A stretch of 12,860 nt of DNA, taken from NCBI GenBank assembly GCA_003154855.1, contig PMEV01000065.1, positions 9,683-22,542 of the forward strand. Reading direction: 5' to 3'. The first letter of the stretch is position 1; each line of letters opens with the position of its first letter. Below are positions 1-6,314 of this stretch, piece after piece. Below the pieces are notes generated by a model. The model ran no database searches and was not told the DNA's origin. It was given only the letters and a program-made list of their open reading frames with translations. The translations under genes were made by a program, and so were the position numbers. Source of the DNA: Bryobacterales bacterium. GTDB taxonomy: Bacteria > Acidobacteriota > Terriglobia > Bryobacterales > Bryobacteraceae.

Positions 1-241
1 GCAGAACCTCGACACGGGCCCGGCGGTCGATGTGCCTCAGGATCTTCAGGTAGGCCTCGAGGCGCTGCTTGTCTTGCTCGAGCTTGAGAATGGTCCCTTT
101 CTGCTCGCGGATCTGGTCCTGCAGCTCCCGCCGCGGCTTGACGACCATTTCATACGCCAGATAGACGCCCGCGGCGGCGACTGCGACCAACGCCACCGAG
201 CAGACGAACAACCGAATGGGGAAAGGACGGCCTTCTCTCAT
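1..241 (-). CDS. Membrane-anchored coiled-coil protein, 5' part only (function unknown)
   Basis: Only the first 80 codons are in the window; the gene continues past the left edge. The protein starts MREGRPFPIRL, followed by one hydrophobic segment at about residues 10-30 that should act as a membrane anchor or uncleaved signal. A charged, heptad-like stretch follows (about residues 36-70, rich in E, Q, K, R and L), which I read as a coiled coil. The ATG at 241-239 was chosen because a GGGAG purine run lies 7 bases upstream. The gene shares the strand of the TPM/lemA operon but is separated from it by 329 non-coding bases, so it probably has its own promoter. I do not recognise a family. The visible part would suit many envelope proteins, and the missing C-terminal part is needed to say more. 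Confidence 0.7.
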   Translation of the reverse strand, partial: MREGRPFPIRLFVCSVALVAVAAAGVYLAYEMVVKPRRELQDQIREQKGTILKLEQDKQRLEAYLKILRHIDRRARVEVL

Positions 242-570
242 GATGACTCCCGCCTTCAACCGGAATCTCCGCCAAGAGCTCCTGGCTGCGAATGAGTATA
301 CATCAGTGTGGGCCATCGGAAGTCGGTCCGGCCGCAGGTGTCTCGGCGGGAGCCGGGATTCGCGTGTTGGCGGTCGCCCGGCGAACCGTGAGGCGGCGCG
401 CCACGTTGCTCTCCAACGCACCACGGGCGCAACGTGGCAAGTTGGACGCCGCAGGGATAGCTTCCGATATTGCCGCTTATCGAGACCCGCGCCGGCAGGC
501 GGGAAGCGCGGAAAGAGACACGGCCAATCCCCAATGCCAGGCGACAGCGCCTGTCCCACCCAATTGTGCC
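242..570. other. Non-coding stretch with inverted repeats
   Basis: No convincing gene lies here; the open frames are antisense extensions of the TPM gene or lack a start with a ribosome site. The stretch should hold the end of the upstream (- strand) operon and the promoter of the gene at the left edge. Visible structures are a hairpin at 538-553 and a perfect 10-base inverted repeat, GCCACGTTGC at 400-409 with GCAACGTGGC at 429-438, separated by 19 bases. The latter is not followed by a T-run on either strand, so it could be an operator or a transcript structure. No promoter could be fixed by eye. Confidence 0.5.
538..553 (-). terminator. Possible terminator hairpin after the lemA/TPM operon
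   Basis: A perfect 6-bp stem (CAGGCG / CGCCTG) with a 4-base loop lies 17 bases downstream of the stop codon of the second TPM gene on the - strand. It has no T-run after it, so a classical intrinsic terminator is not shown; it may only mark the end of the operon or protect the 3' end. Confidence 0.35.
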
Positions 571-999
571 TCAGTCCCCGGGGCCGTAGTCGACGTCATC
601 CGGCAACTCGTTCGTGTCGCTGGCGCCGTGGTAGGGGAAATGCTTTGCCAGGTCTTCGCCGACCGCTTCGATTCCGGCCACCAGGGCGCTCGTAAAATCG
701 CCTTCTTTAAGCCTCTCGGCCACGGTGCGGACGATGTGATGCCAAAACTCCTGGCCCACTTTCTCGTGGATGCCGCTGTCGCCCAACACGACGAACTTGC
801 GGCGCGCCGGCACGACGAAGAACAACACGGCATTGCGATCCTTCGTCGCGGCCATGCCCAGCCGCTCGAATGCCTTCTCGGCGGCCGTCCGAACATTGCC
901 CCAGAATGGCGGCGACACGGAAACGCGGATCTCGCCGGAAGTCCGTCTCTCGGCTTTCTGAATCGCCTGCTTGATCCGATCCTTGTCGATGGTTACCAT
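571..999 (-). CDS. TPM-domain protein, soluble, third gene of the lemA operon
   Basis: The protein has 142 residues and consists almost only of a TPM domain (Pfam TPM_phosphatase). The start is MVTIDKDRIKQAI, then the typical pieces SGEIRVSVS (about 21-29), RNAVLFFVVPARRKFVVLGD (about 51-70) and a C-terminal helix region. There is no signal peptide or clear membrane segment, so it probably acts on the cytoplasmic face. The reading frame is open further upstream, but ATG at 999-997 is preferred: it makes a 7-base overlap (ATGGTAA) with the stop of the preceding TPM gene, typical of translational coupling, and the family begins here. The order lemA, secreted TPM, soluble TPM is a recurrent bacterial arrangement whose function is poorly known. 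Phosphatase activity is reported for a plant TPM protein but should not be assumed here. Confidence 0.85.
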   Translation of the reverse strand: MVTIDKDRIKQAIQKAERRTSGEIRVSVSPPFWGNVRTAAEKAFERLGMAATKDRNAVLFFVVPARRKFVVLGDSGIHEKVGQEFWHHIVRTVAERLKEGDFTSALVAGIEAVGEDLAKHFPYHGASDTNELPDDVDYGPGD

Positions 1000-1718
1000 G
1001 ATCCGCTCGCTCCACCGCCGCCGGACCGTCCGCCGCCCCCGCCAAATCCTCCGCCTCCTCCGCCACCACCACGGCCGCCGGACATGATGCTGGCCAGGAA
1101 GTAGAAGGCTAGCGCCGGATGGGTAATCGCTAAGGCCAGAATTAAAATCGCGGCGATGCCGTAGAAGATCCATTGAAACAGGGTCAATGGCTTGGAGTGC
1201 GCCGGCGGCCGCGTGGGCGGGGGCGCACCGGCCTGCCCGCCGATGACTCCGGTAAGCGAGTCGATCGCCGCCGTTACCGCGTCATCGGGATGGCCGGCTT
1301 GAATCCGAGGCGCCATAACTTCGTCGATCACACGGGACGCGATCGCATCGGGCACCACAGCCTCGAGTCCGTAGCCGACCTCGATCCTCATCTTATGATC
1401 CTGGGTCATGATGAAAACGGCCAGCCCGTCGTCAAGCCCCTTCCGGCCCACCTTCCATTTGGCAAACGCCCGGACGGCCCAGTCCTCGATCGGCGCATCG
1501 CCCGTCGTGCGGGCGATGTACACAATCAATTGATGGCCTGTGGCCCGCTCGTAGGCCGCGAGGCGTGCGTCCAGCGAACGCACCGTTTCCGGCGACAGAA
1601 AGTTCGCGGTGTCCGTGACCCATTCGGTGGGCGACCCAGGGATGGGCGTTTCAGCCGCGTATAGGAGCGCGGTCGAAACCAGGACGATAATGACAAGCAC
1701 ACTACGGCGCGGAAGCAA
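993..1718 (-). CDS. YgcG-like TPM-domain membrane protein with glycine-rich tail
   Basis: The protein has 241 residues: an N-terminal signal peptide (about 1-22, RR then a hydrophobic core, ending YAAE), a TPM domain outside the membrane (about 30-155, with the segments WVTDTANFLS and VEVGYGLEAVVPDA-like IEVGYGLEAVVPDA), a Pro-rich linker, a hydrophobic region of one or two membrane helices (about 182-213), and a glycine-rich tail ending GGGGASGSW, the usual end of the YgcG family. The start is TTG at 1718-1716, one base after the lemA stop, with GAGGTGA upstream within the lemA end; a GTG six codons later is possible but would remove the arginines of the signal peptide. The gene sits between lemA and a second TPM gene with almost no spacing, so one transcript is likely. 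The family is linked to envelope functions, but its biochemistry is unsettled. Confidence 0.9.
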   Translation of the reverse strand: MLPRRSVLVIIVLVSTALLYAAETPIPGSPTEWVTDTANFLSPETVRSLDARLAAYERATGHQLIVYIARTTGDAPIEDWAVRAFAKWKVGRKGLDDGLAVFIMTQDHKMRIEVGYGLEAVVPDAIASRVIDEVMAPRIQAGHPDDAVTAAIDSLTGVIGGQAGAPPPTRPPAHSKPLTLFQWIFYGIAAILILALAITHPALAFYFLASIMSGGRGGGGGGGGFGGGGGRSGGGGASGSW

Positions 1719-1719
1719 C

Positions 1720-2331
1720 TTAGAACTTCACCTCGGGCGCCTTTTCGCTTCCGGATTGTGCCTGGAAGTAAGCCTTGGTTGCGAATCTATCGCCGAAGAA
1801 GCCTGCCATCATCACTGTTGGAAAACTGCTCCGGCGCGTATTGAAGGCTTGCGCCGCCTCATTGAATCTCTGTCGCTCGACAGTGATGCGATTCTCGGTG
1901 CCCTCAAGTTGCGCTTGAAGGTCGCGGAAGTTGGCCGTCGCTTTGAGTTGCGGATAGTTTTCGGTGACGACCAGCAAGTGAGACAGCGCCGAAGACAATC
2001 CTTGCTGCGCCTGCTGATACCGTTGGAAGGCTGCCGGATCCTTGGTGATGTCCGCCATCGCGGCGGGTGTGACCTGGCCGACCTTGGCGCGCGCCTCCGT
2101 AACCGCTGTCATGGTGCTCTGCTCGAAGTTTGCGGCGCCTTTGACGGTCGCCACCAGGTTGGGCACCAGATCGGCGCGCCGTTGATAGGCGTTTTGGACC
2201 TGGGCCCACTGCGCTTGCGTGGCCTGATCGAGTTGCACAAGCGAGTTGTAGGTTCCGCCGATGGAGACTCCCACGATCAGCAGGAAGACGAGCACCGCGC
2301 AGGCACAACCGATGGCTATCTTTTTCCCCAT
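1720..2331 (-). CDS. lemA: LemA family membrane protein
   Basis: The protein has 203 residues, a usual LemA length. An N-terminal membrane helix (about 4-27) precedes a long helical domain, with the family signatures YNSLVQLDQ (about 28-36), the region around QNAYQRRADLVPNLVATVKG (about 46-65), and the ENYPQLKA/FRDLQAQLEGTENRI block (about 124-149) followed by a FNTRRSSFPTVM-like segment near 163-175. These identify LemA clearly. The ATG at 2331-2329 has GGAG seven bases upstream. It is the first gene of a three-gene unit with two TPM-domain genes. LemA proteins are predicted to expose the helical domain outside the cytoplasmic membrane; their molecular role is not established. The gene probably starts its own transcript in the 347-base gap upstream, where one copy of a 41-bp repeat lies. 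Confidence 0.95.
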   Translation of the reverse strand: MGKKIAIGCACAVLVFLLIVGVSIGGTYNSLVQLDQATQAQWAQVQNAYQRRADLVPNLVATVKGAANFEQSTMTAVTEARAKVGQVTPAAMADITKDPAAFQRYQQAQQGLSSALSHLLVVTENYPQLKATANFRDLQAQLEGTENRITVERQRFNEAAQAFNTRRSSFPTVMMAGFFGDRFATKAYFQAQSGSEKAPEVKF

Positions 2332-2678
2332 TTACGCTCCATTCTTCGCTTCAATGACAAGTGTAGCCGATTCCGAGGTCGGCCCCCCCGGATTGCAGAC
2401 TGCGGCCAGTCGCCTGTGGCGCCTTGGAATCGGATGGATTCGCCAGTTGGGCGACCTTGGCCGTAACGGGACATGCTGTCAAACGAATCCGTAGGCACTC
2501 CCCCCGTCTCAGTTGTGCTTGATGTCTCTGCCCCCCCGAGGTAAGGTCCATGTGGCTTCAGAGCGGGGCATCAGGGCACAACTCCGGAGTCCACCCCTTC
2601 TGGCTAGTAGTTCGGGACAATTTCAGACTCCTGTCTGGCTGACGGAAAACGACAGAACCCGAGCAAGAGGCCGCCGGA
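2332..2678. other. Non-coding stretch between kinase and lemA
   Basis: No gene is seen; the short open frames lack good starts and family features. It should contain the end signal of the kinase gene and the promoter of lemA, both on the - strand. It holds copy A of a 41-bp repeat (2517-2557), a 10-base palindrome ACTCCGGAGT (2581-2590), and a small hairpin, CAGAC/GTCTG with a 4-base loop (2624-2637), 41 bases after the kinase stop. The small hairpin has no T-run and is only a weak terminator candidate. No -35/-10 pair could be assigned with confidence. Confidence 0.5.
2517..2557. repeat. 41-bp dispersed repeat, copy A (upstream of lemA)
   Basis: This segment matches 5301-5341 at 34 of 41 positions in the same orientation, with an identical 16-base core, CCCCGAGGTAAGGTCC (2534-2549). 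It lies 186 bases upstream of the lemA start. Read on the - strand in one frame, both copies give a similar peptide, TLPRGG-x-DIK, so the repeat could be a remnant of a short coding piece, an intergenic repeat family, or a shared regulatory site. The match is seen directly; the function is unknown. Confidence 0.7.
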
Positions 2679-5243
2679 CTACCGCAGGCCCTCGACCAGG
2701 TGCAACTCCGACAGGGTCTGCTGCGTTGAGTAAACGTAGCTCTTGCCGTCGGGTGTCATGATCAGGTTGATGCCTGTGCGGCCGACGCCGGCCCGCTCGT
2801 TGGGCGCGATTTCCTGGACGAACTGTCGGCGGCCAGTCTTGTAGTCAACCCGGTAGACTTTGGTCGGCAGGTCCCTGCGCTGGAAGACCAGGAACGACTG
2901 GCCGTCCGGAGCCCAGGCGGCGATGCGCTCGCCTTCCTCGATCCCCGGGATCGCTTCCGGTGCGCCTGAATCGACAGGATAGAGCAGCGTTTTGGAGCCC
3001 GCGCGCACGACCATGTGCATGGGCCGAGCCTTCGTGGATCGGGAGGCCGATTGGGTGCCTTCGGGCGTAACCGGGCGAGGTGCGGCGCCCTCGAGGGTGG
3101 TCAGATATAGCCTGCGGCCGTGGGAGGGCTCGTTGCCGTCGAACCAGATTCTTCCATCCTCCAGCAGGCCCGCGCTCGCAATGGTATAGCCTTTCAACGC
3201 GATTCGCTTCGGCCGGCCGGGGCCGACCGGATACAGCGTGATTACGGTATTGCTGGGATCTACCGAGACTACCGTCTGCCCATCGGGTGAAAACGTCCCC
3301 GTCATGCCGGGACCGAGCTTGGCCGCAGGCGCGCCGCTGGTTTCGCGGAGGTAAACCACCGGGTTGCCCGCCACGCCTTCACCGGTTTCCGAGAAGACGA
3401 TGAGCTTCCCGTCGGGCGAGATGTCTGTCGGCAGGGACCAGTCCAACCACGAAAGCTCGCGCTCGCGGGCGTCGGTTGGGCCACGGAACATCATCTCCTG
3501 GCGCCATTCCATGTTGGTGATGAGCGCCTTGCCGTCGGGGGAGACGTCCCAGATCGCAATGCTGCCCGACTGCCGATGCACCAGGCGCATGCGGCCGTCG
3601 AGCGTGACGGCCCACAGGTCCTGCCTGGCCCCGTCCGCGGAGCCCGTGAACCAGATCTCCGAGCCGTTGCTCGACCAGGCTAAGCCCTCCGTGGACGAGA
3701 ACTGCCGGGTGAGGTTCTTCTTTTGTCCTAAGCGGTCGACCACGGCCACGGAAGCCGCGTTGTCGAACGCCAGCGGGTGATCGAGAAACGCCACCCGGTC
3801 GCCCGCGGGCGAGATGCGCGGGTTGCTGATGTACCCAGCGGTACGGTAGACCACGTGGCCCGTAGGGAATTCCAACTGCACTCCGTCGTCGGTTTCCCGG
3901 GTGAGCGCCATTTCGCGACCGTCGTGCGACCAGTCCGCGAAGGTGATGGCCTCCTCCATGGCTCGGGGCGCGCCACCGGAGAAGGGAGCCCAAGCCATCA
4001 CGCCGCGCGGGGCGAAAGGGGTGTAGAAAAATCGCGGGCTCAGCGAGAGCGCCAGCTCGCTCGAGGGAGAGATCGCGAGCAGTTCGGCGCGGCTAAAGCC
4101 CAGCGCACGGGACTCCGGACTGTCGGGACGTACGGCGAAGATGTCGCTCGGCTCGTCTTCCCAAGAGGCGCTGTAGACGATGGTGTTCCCGTCGGGCGCG
4201 AAGCGGGCGCTGGAGATCTTCCCGCGGCGGTATGTCAGGCGATGGAAAATCGTCTGAGGCACAGCGGCGGAGCTGCGCCCGGCGAAATACGCGCCGACCG
4301 ACACAAGCGCCACCAGAACCAGCACGGCCGCCACAGCGAGCACCCGCCGCATTCCCTGGGGTTTGGGAGGCAGCGGTTTCACGGCGCCGCTGCCCAACTG
4401 CGAGATTTCCGAGAGTGACGCGAGGTCGAAGGCCAAGTCGCGTGCCGACTGGAATCGCTGGTCGGGGTCCTTCTCCAGGCAGTGCTCGACGATGCGGTCG
4501 AGAGCCGGCGCCCAGGTTCCATCGGAGTCCAGTGGCGGACGCTCCTGCTTGAGGATGGCGTTCATCGTCTCAACCGCGGAATCGCCCTTGAAAGGCCGCT
4601 CCCCGGTGAGCATTTCCTGCAAAACACAGCCGAAGCTGAAGATATCGGAACGGCCATCCACGGCTCCGCCACGAACCTGTTCGGGGGACATGTATCCGAC
4701 CGTCCCAAGAACGGTGCCGGGCAGCGTGTCGAGGGGCTGTGTCTCCTCGACCGCTTCCGGCGCCTGCCGGACTTTGGCCAGGCCGAAATCGAGGATCTTG
4801 ACCCGGCCGTCCTTGGTGACGAAGAGGTTCTCGGGTTTGATGTCGCGGTGAACGATGCCGGCAGCGTGGGCAGCGGCCAGACCGGCCACCATCTGGCGCG
4901 CGTAGTCTACCGCCTTTTGCGCGCTCAGCTTGCCGCCGTTCAAGCGGCTCCGCAACGACTCGCCCTCGAGCAGTTCCGAAACCAGATAGGGCGAGCCTTC
5001 GTGCATTCCAACGTCGTAGATCGCGAGGACATTAGGGTGGTTCAGCCGCCCGGCGGCCTGAGCTTCCAGCTCAAAACGGTGCATCCGTTCCGCGTCCTTG
5101 GCGAACGCCGCCGGGAGAACCTTGATCGCAATCTCGCGTTTGAGCCGTGCATCGCGGGCGCGGTACACCTCGCCCATTGCGCCCGACCCGACGAGCGACA
5201 CGATCTCGTACGAGCCAACCCGGCTTCCGGACCTAAGTGACAT
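2679..5243 (-). CDS. Receptor-type Ser/Thr protein kinase with C-terminal PD40/TolB-like propeller
   Basis: The protein has 854 residues. The kinase domain (about 11-285) is complete: glycine loop GSGAMGEV (19-26), ATP lysine in AIKV (K41), catalytic HRDIKPEN (132-139), DFG (152-154) and GYMSPEQ (183-189). A basic Pro-containing linker and one membrane helix (about 299-322) follow. The rest (about 335-854) is a series of beta-propeller repeats of the S/TPDG-x(2)-VV/IVF type, such as SPDGKLIVFSE and SPDGQTVVSVD, ending in LSELHLVEGLR, probably outside the membrane as a sensor. I chose ATG at 5243 and not the in-frame ATG 25 codons earlier, because GGGGTGAG lies just upstream and the extra residues come from a repeat. 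It should phosphorylate proteins on Ser/Thr in response to an unknown signal. Nothing links it directly to nitrogen fixation. The architecture is typical of Acidobacteriota. Confidence 0.95.
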   Translation of the reverse strand: MSLRSGSRVGSYEIVSLVGSGAMGEVYRARDARLKREIAIKVLPAAFAKDAERMHRFELEAQAAGRLNHPNVLAIYDVGMHEGSPYLVSELLEGESLRSRLNGGKLSAQKAVDYARQMVAGLAAAHAAGIVHRDIKPENLFVTKDGRVKILDFGLAKVRQAPEAVEETQPLDTLPGTVLGTVGYMSPEQVRGGAVDGRSDIFSFGCVLQEMLTGERPFKGDSAVETMNAILKQERPPLDSDGTWAPALDRIVEHCLEKDPDQRFQSARDLAFDLASLSEISQLGSGAVKPLPPKPQGMRRVLAVAAVLVLVALVSVGAYFAGRSSAAVPQTIFHRLTYRRGKISSARFAPDGNTIVYSASWEDEPSDIFAVRPDSPESRALGFSRAELLAISPSSELALSLSPRFFYTPFAPRGVMAWAPFSGGAPRAMEEAITFADWSHDGREMALTRETDDGVQLEFPTGHVVYRTAGYISNPRISPAGDRVAFLDHPLAFDNAASVAVVDRLGQKKNLTRQFSSTEGLAWSSNGSEIWFTGSADGARQDLWAVTLDGRMRLVHRQSGSIAIWDVSPDGKALITNMEWRQEMMFRGPTDARERELSWLDWSLPTDISPDGKLIVFSETGEGVAGNPVVYLRETSGAPAAKLGPGMTGTFSPDGQTVVSVDPSNTVITLYPVGPGRPKRIALKGYTIASAGLLEDGRIWFDGNEPSHGRRLYLTTLEGAAPRPVTPEGTQSASRSTKARPMHMVVRAGSKTLLYPVDSGAPEAIPGIEEGERIAAWAPDGQSFLVFQRRDLPTKVYRVDYKTGRRQFVQEIAPNERAGVGRTGINLIMTPDGKSYVYSTQQTLSELHLVEGLR

Positions 5244-5648
5244 GTAGCTCACCCCACTATACAGCGATTGGAGATGCCCTTTCCGACGCTGTGGGTTTGG
5301 GCTTGATGTCATGGCCACCCCGAGGTAAGGTCCGGATGGCTGCCGATATTGCCCAGTTGGACGAGTTTATCTCGTGGTACGGCCAGGCGCCGCGATTCGG
5401 CTTTACGAAGGCCACCGTGAACACCCGGCGCGCAAAACTGGAGACCCGCGGCCGCGGTTCGGTCTCCATCAACGTCCGAATCACCGCCTCTCCGGACGGG
5501 CCCCGCGATTTAGAAGCTGAGTTCAAACGCGAATCGACTCTCTGGAAACATCGCGGAGGCGGGGACTGCACGGACAAACCGCGCGGAGTCCGCCGAGGAG
5601 GCTTCGCGCTCCGAGACGAATTGAGGAAGGCGGAGCTTTGGACCTCGG
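5244..5648. other. 405-base stretch without a confident gene
   Basis: Between the kinase start and the mop stop I find no recognisable gene. Two overlapping open frames exist, + 5237-5668 and - 5257-5577, but neither has a good ribosome site or a known family. The - frame has many codons ending in G or C in its middle, so a decayed coding fragment is possible. The stretch holds copy B of the 41-bp repeat (5301-5341) and, near 5559-5602, a bulged inverted repeat (GGCG..GACT / AGTCCGCC) with no T-run. The kinase promoter and the mop end must lie here. Confidence 0.45.
5301..5341. repeat. 41-bp dispersed repeat, copy B (upstream of the kinase)
   Basis: This is the second copy of the repeat at 2517-2557, same orientation, 34 of 41 identical, core CCCCGAGGTAAGGTCC at 5318-5333. 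It lies 58 bases upstream of the kinase start. Both copies therefore precede a - strand gene, which fits either a shared upstream site or insertion of a small repeat element on each side of the kinase gene. Confidence 0.7.
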
Positions 5649-5873
5649 TCAGTCTTTCTGAATCATGACCGCGGTGGACTTGATCACCGCTCGGACAGCG
5701 TCACCCTTCTTGAGTCCGAGCTCTTCGGCACTGGCGCGAGTGATCGCGCCTTCGACGATGTTGTCGCCGACGCGAACCGCCACCAACGCCATCACGGTCC
5801 CCAGCTTGACGTCTTCGACGATGCCGGGAAGCTGGTTTCTTGCGGAGAGAGGCATGAGATCCTTGTACCACAT
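5649..5873 (-). CDS. mop: Molbindin-type molybdate-binding protein (Mop domain)
   Basis: The protein has 74 residues and is a single Mop/TOBE domain: LSARNQLPGIVEDVKLGTVMALVAVRVG-type start (SARNQL at about 9-14), then ITRASAEELGLKKGDAV (about 44-60) and the closing AVIKSTAVMI strand. Molbindins form oligomers that bind molybdate or tungstate in the cytoplasm for storage or buffering. Two starts are possible: ATG at 5873, with GGGAGG four bases upstream, and ATG at 5855 (MPLSARNQ), which matches the usual family start and has AAGGA upstream. I give the longer form; the six extra residues do not change the call. The gene diverges from the nif operon across a 441-base regulatory region. Molybdenum storage beside a Mo-nitrogenase is a sensible functional pair, though co-regulation is inferred only. 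Confidence 0.93.
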   Translation of the reverse strand: MWYKDLMPLSARNQLPGIVEDVKLGTVMALVAVRVGDNIVEGAITRASAEELGLKKGDAVRAVIKSTAVMIQKD

Positions 5874-5959
5874 CGCGCCTCCCGTTCGCCGTCAAACTCC
5901 GAGGCCGGCGGCTTTTCGGGTGTCGTCGCCTCCCCGACCGTGTGCGTTCTTTCCCGCCG

Positions 5960-6000
5960 TCCCGAACCGCGCGACCGCGCGGCGTTCCAGCATTTCGGGA
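5960..6000 (-). promoter_or_regulatory. Composite hairpin upstream of mop
   Basis: TCCCGAA (5960-5966) pairs with TTCGGGA (5994-6000), and directly inside it CCGCGCG (5967-5973) pairs with CGCGCGG (5976-5982), leaving an 11-base bulge on one side. The pairing is exact over 14 base pairs. It lies 87 bases upstream of the mop start. It may be a leader structure of mop or a protein-binding dyad. It does not look like a terminator because no gene ends towards it. The strand is assigned by its nearness to mop only. Confidence 0.45.
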
Positions 6001-6053
6001 TCTTAAACAATCGCTCCGATAAAACTTTTTGATTGGTGCAGTTTGAATATCTG

Positions 6054-6070
6054 TGGTACGCTTTCTTTGA
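6054..6070 (+). promoter_or_regulatory. Weak sigma-54-like site upstream of nifH
   Basis: TGGTACG followed by CTTTCTTTGA resembles the -24 half of the consensus TGGCACG-N4-TTGCW, but the expected GC of the -12 half is missing (TTTGA, one base too far). It lies in the AT-rich island about 245 bases upstream of nifH. Since nif operons are often sigma-54 dependent, it is worth noting, but as seen it is a poor match. Confidence 0.2.
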
Positions 6071-6211
6071 GGGTAGGACGAACTCTCTCCCGGAGAGCTA
6101 TTAGCACCGCTGGACAAGGTTGTCTAGACCGGGCCTTCCGCCCTCGGAGCTCGAGCGTTCCAGCTCCCCCGCCACGAAGTTTTCCACGTTGATCTGAATA
6201 AGAGCGCGTTT

Positions 6212-6266
6212 GCCGGCGTCGCACGGCAGATCGCGTTTGCGTCGCCGGCCATTTGGGCGCCAAATG
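6212..6266 (+). promoter_or_regulatory. Two directly adjacent hairpins in the nifH leader
   Basis: Hairpin 1: GCCGGCG-T-CGCA (6212-6223) pairs with TGCG-T-CGCCGGC (6238-6249), 11 base pairs with one T-T mismatch and a 14-base loop. Hairpin 2 starts at the next base: CATTTGG (6250-6256) pairs with CCAAATG (6260-6266), 7 base pairs with a GCG loop. The pair could stack end to end in RNA. It ends 31 bases before the nifH ribosome site and 48 before the ATG, and no T-run follows, so it is not a plain terminator. Possible roles are transcript processing or stability, or (hairpin 2, a 17-base dyad) a DNA operator. Confidence 0.5.
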
Positions 6267-6314
6267 CGCCGCGGCAGGTCTGCGCAGAATCCATCACAAG
6301 GAGACAGAACCAAC

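Larger units (their letters stand above)
5874..6314. other. Divergent mop/nifH regulatory region
   Basis: These 441 bases separate mop (-) from nifH (+) and contain no gene. An AT-rich island at about 6001-6070 stands out from the GC-rich surroundings and is the likeliest place for promoters. Left of it is a composite inverted repeat (5960-6000); right of it is a long nifH leader with small dyads (6085-6097, CTCTCC/GGAGAG; 6146-6167, GGAGCT/AGCTCC) and two strong adjacent hairpins (6212-6266). I found no TGT-N10-ACA site of the NifA type. The nifH ribosome site AAGGAG is at 6298-6303. Confidence 0.6.

Noticed and set aside
292..1104. Long + strand open frame ending in a proline-rich tail
   Set aside because: It is antisense to the two TPM genes; the proline run is the complement of the glycine-rich tail of the YgcG-like protein.
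5256..5261. TATAGT (- strand) as a -10 box of the kinase promoter
   Set aside because: It lies only 12 bases before the start codon, which would remove the ribosome site from the transcript, and no -35 box lies at the right distance.
5244..5318. Longer kinase N-terminus starting at 5318
   Set aside because: The 25 extra residues start inside the 41-bp repeat and lack a clear ribosome site; the ATG at 5243 has GGGGTGAG at proper spacing and begins just before the kinase fold.
6189..6202. TTGAT-CTGA-ATAAG as an FNR-type site upstream of nifH
   Set aside because: Only one half matches TTGAT; the second half keeps too few bases of ATCAA to be credible.
6210..6314. Upstream in-frame starts for nifH (TTG 6210, ATG 6264)
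   Set aside because: NifH homology begins exactly at MRKVAIYGKGG, the ribosome site AAGGAG precedes the ATG at 6315, and the extra codons run through the hairpins.
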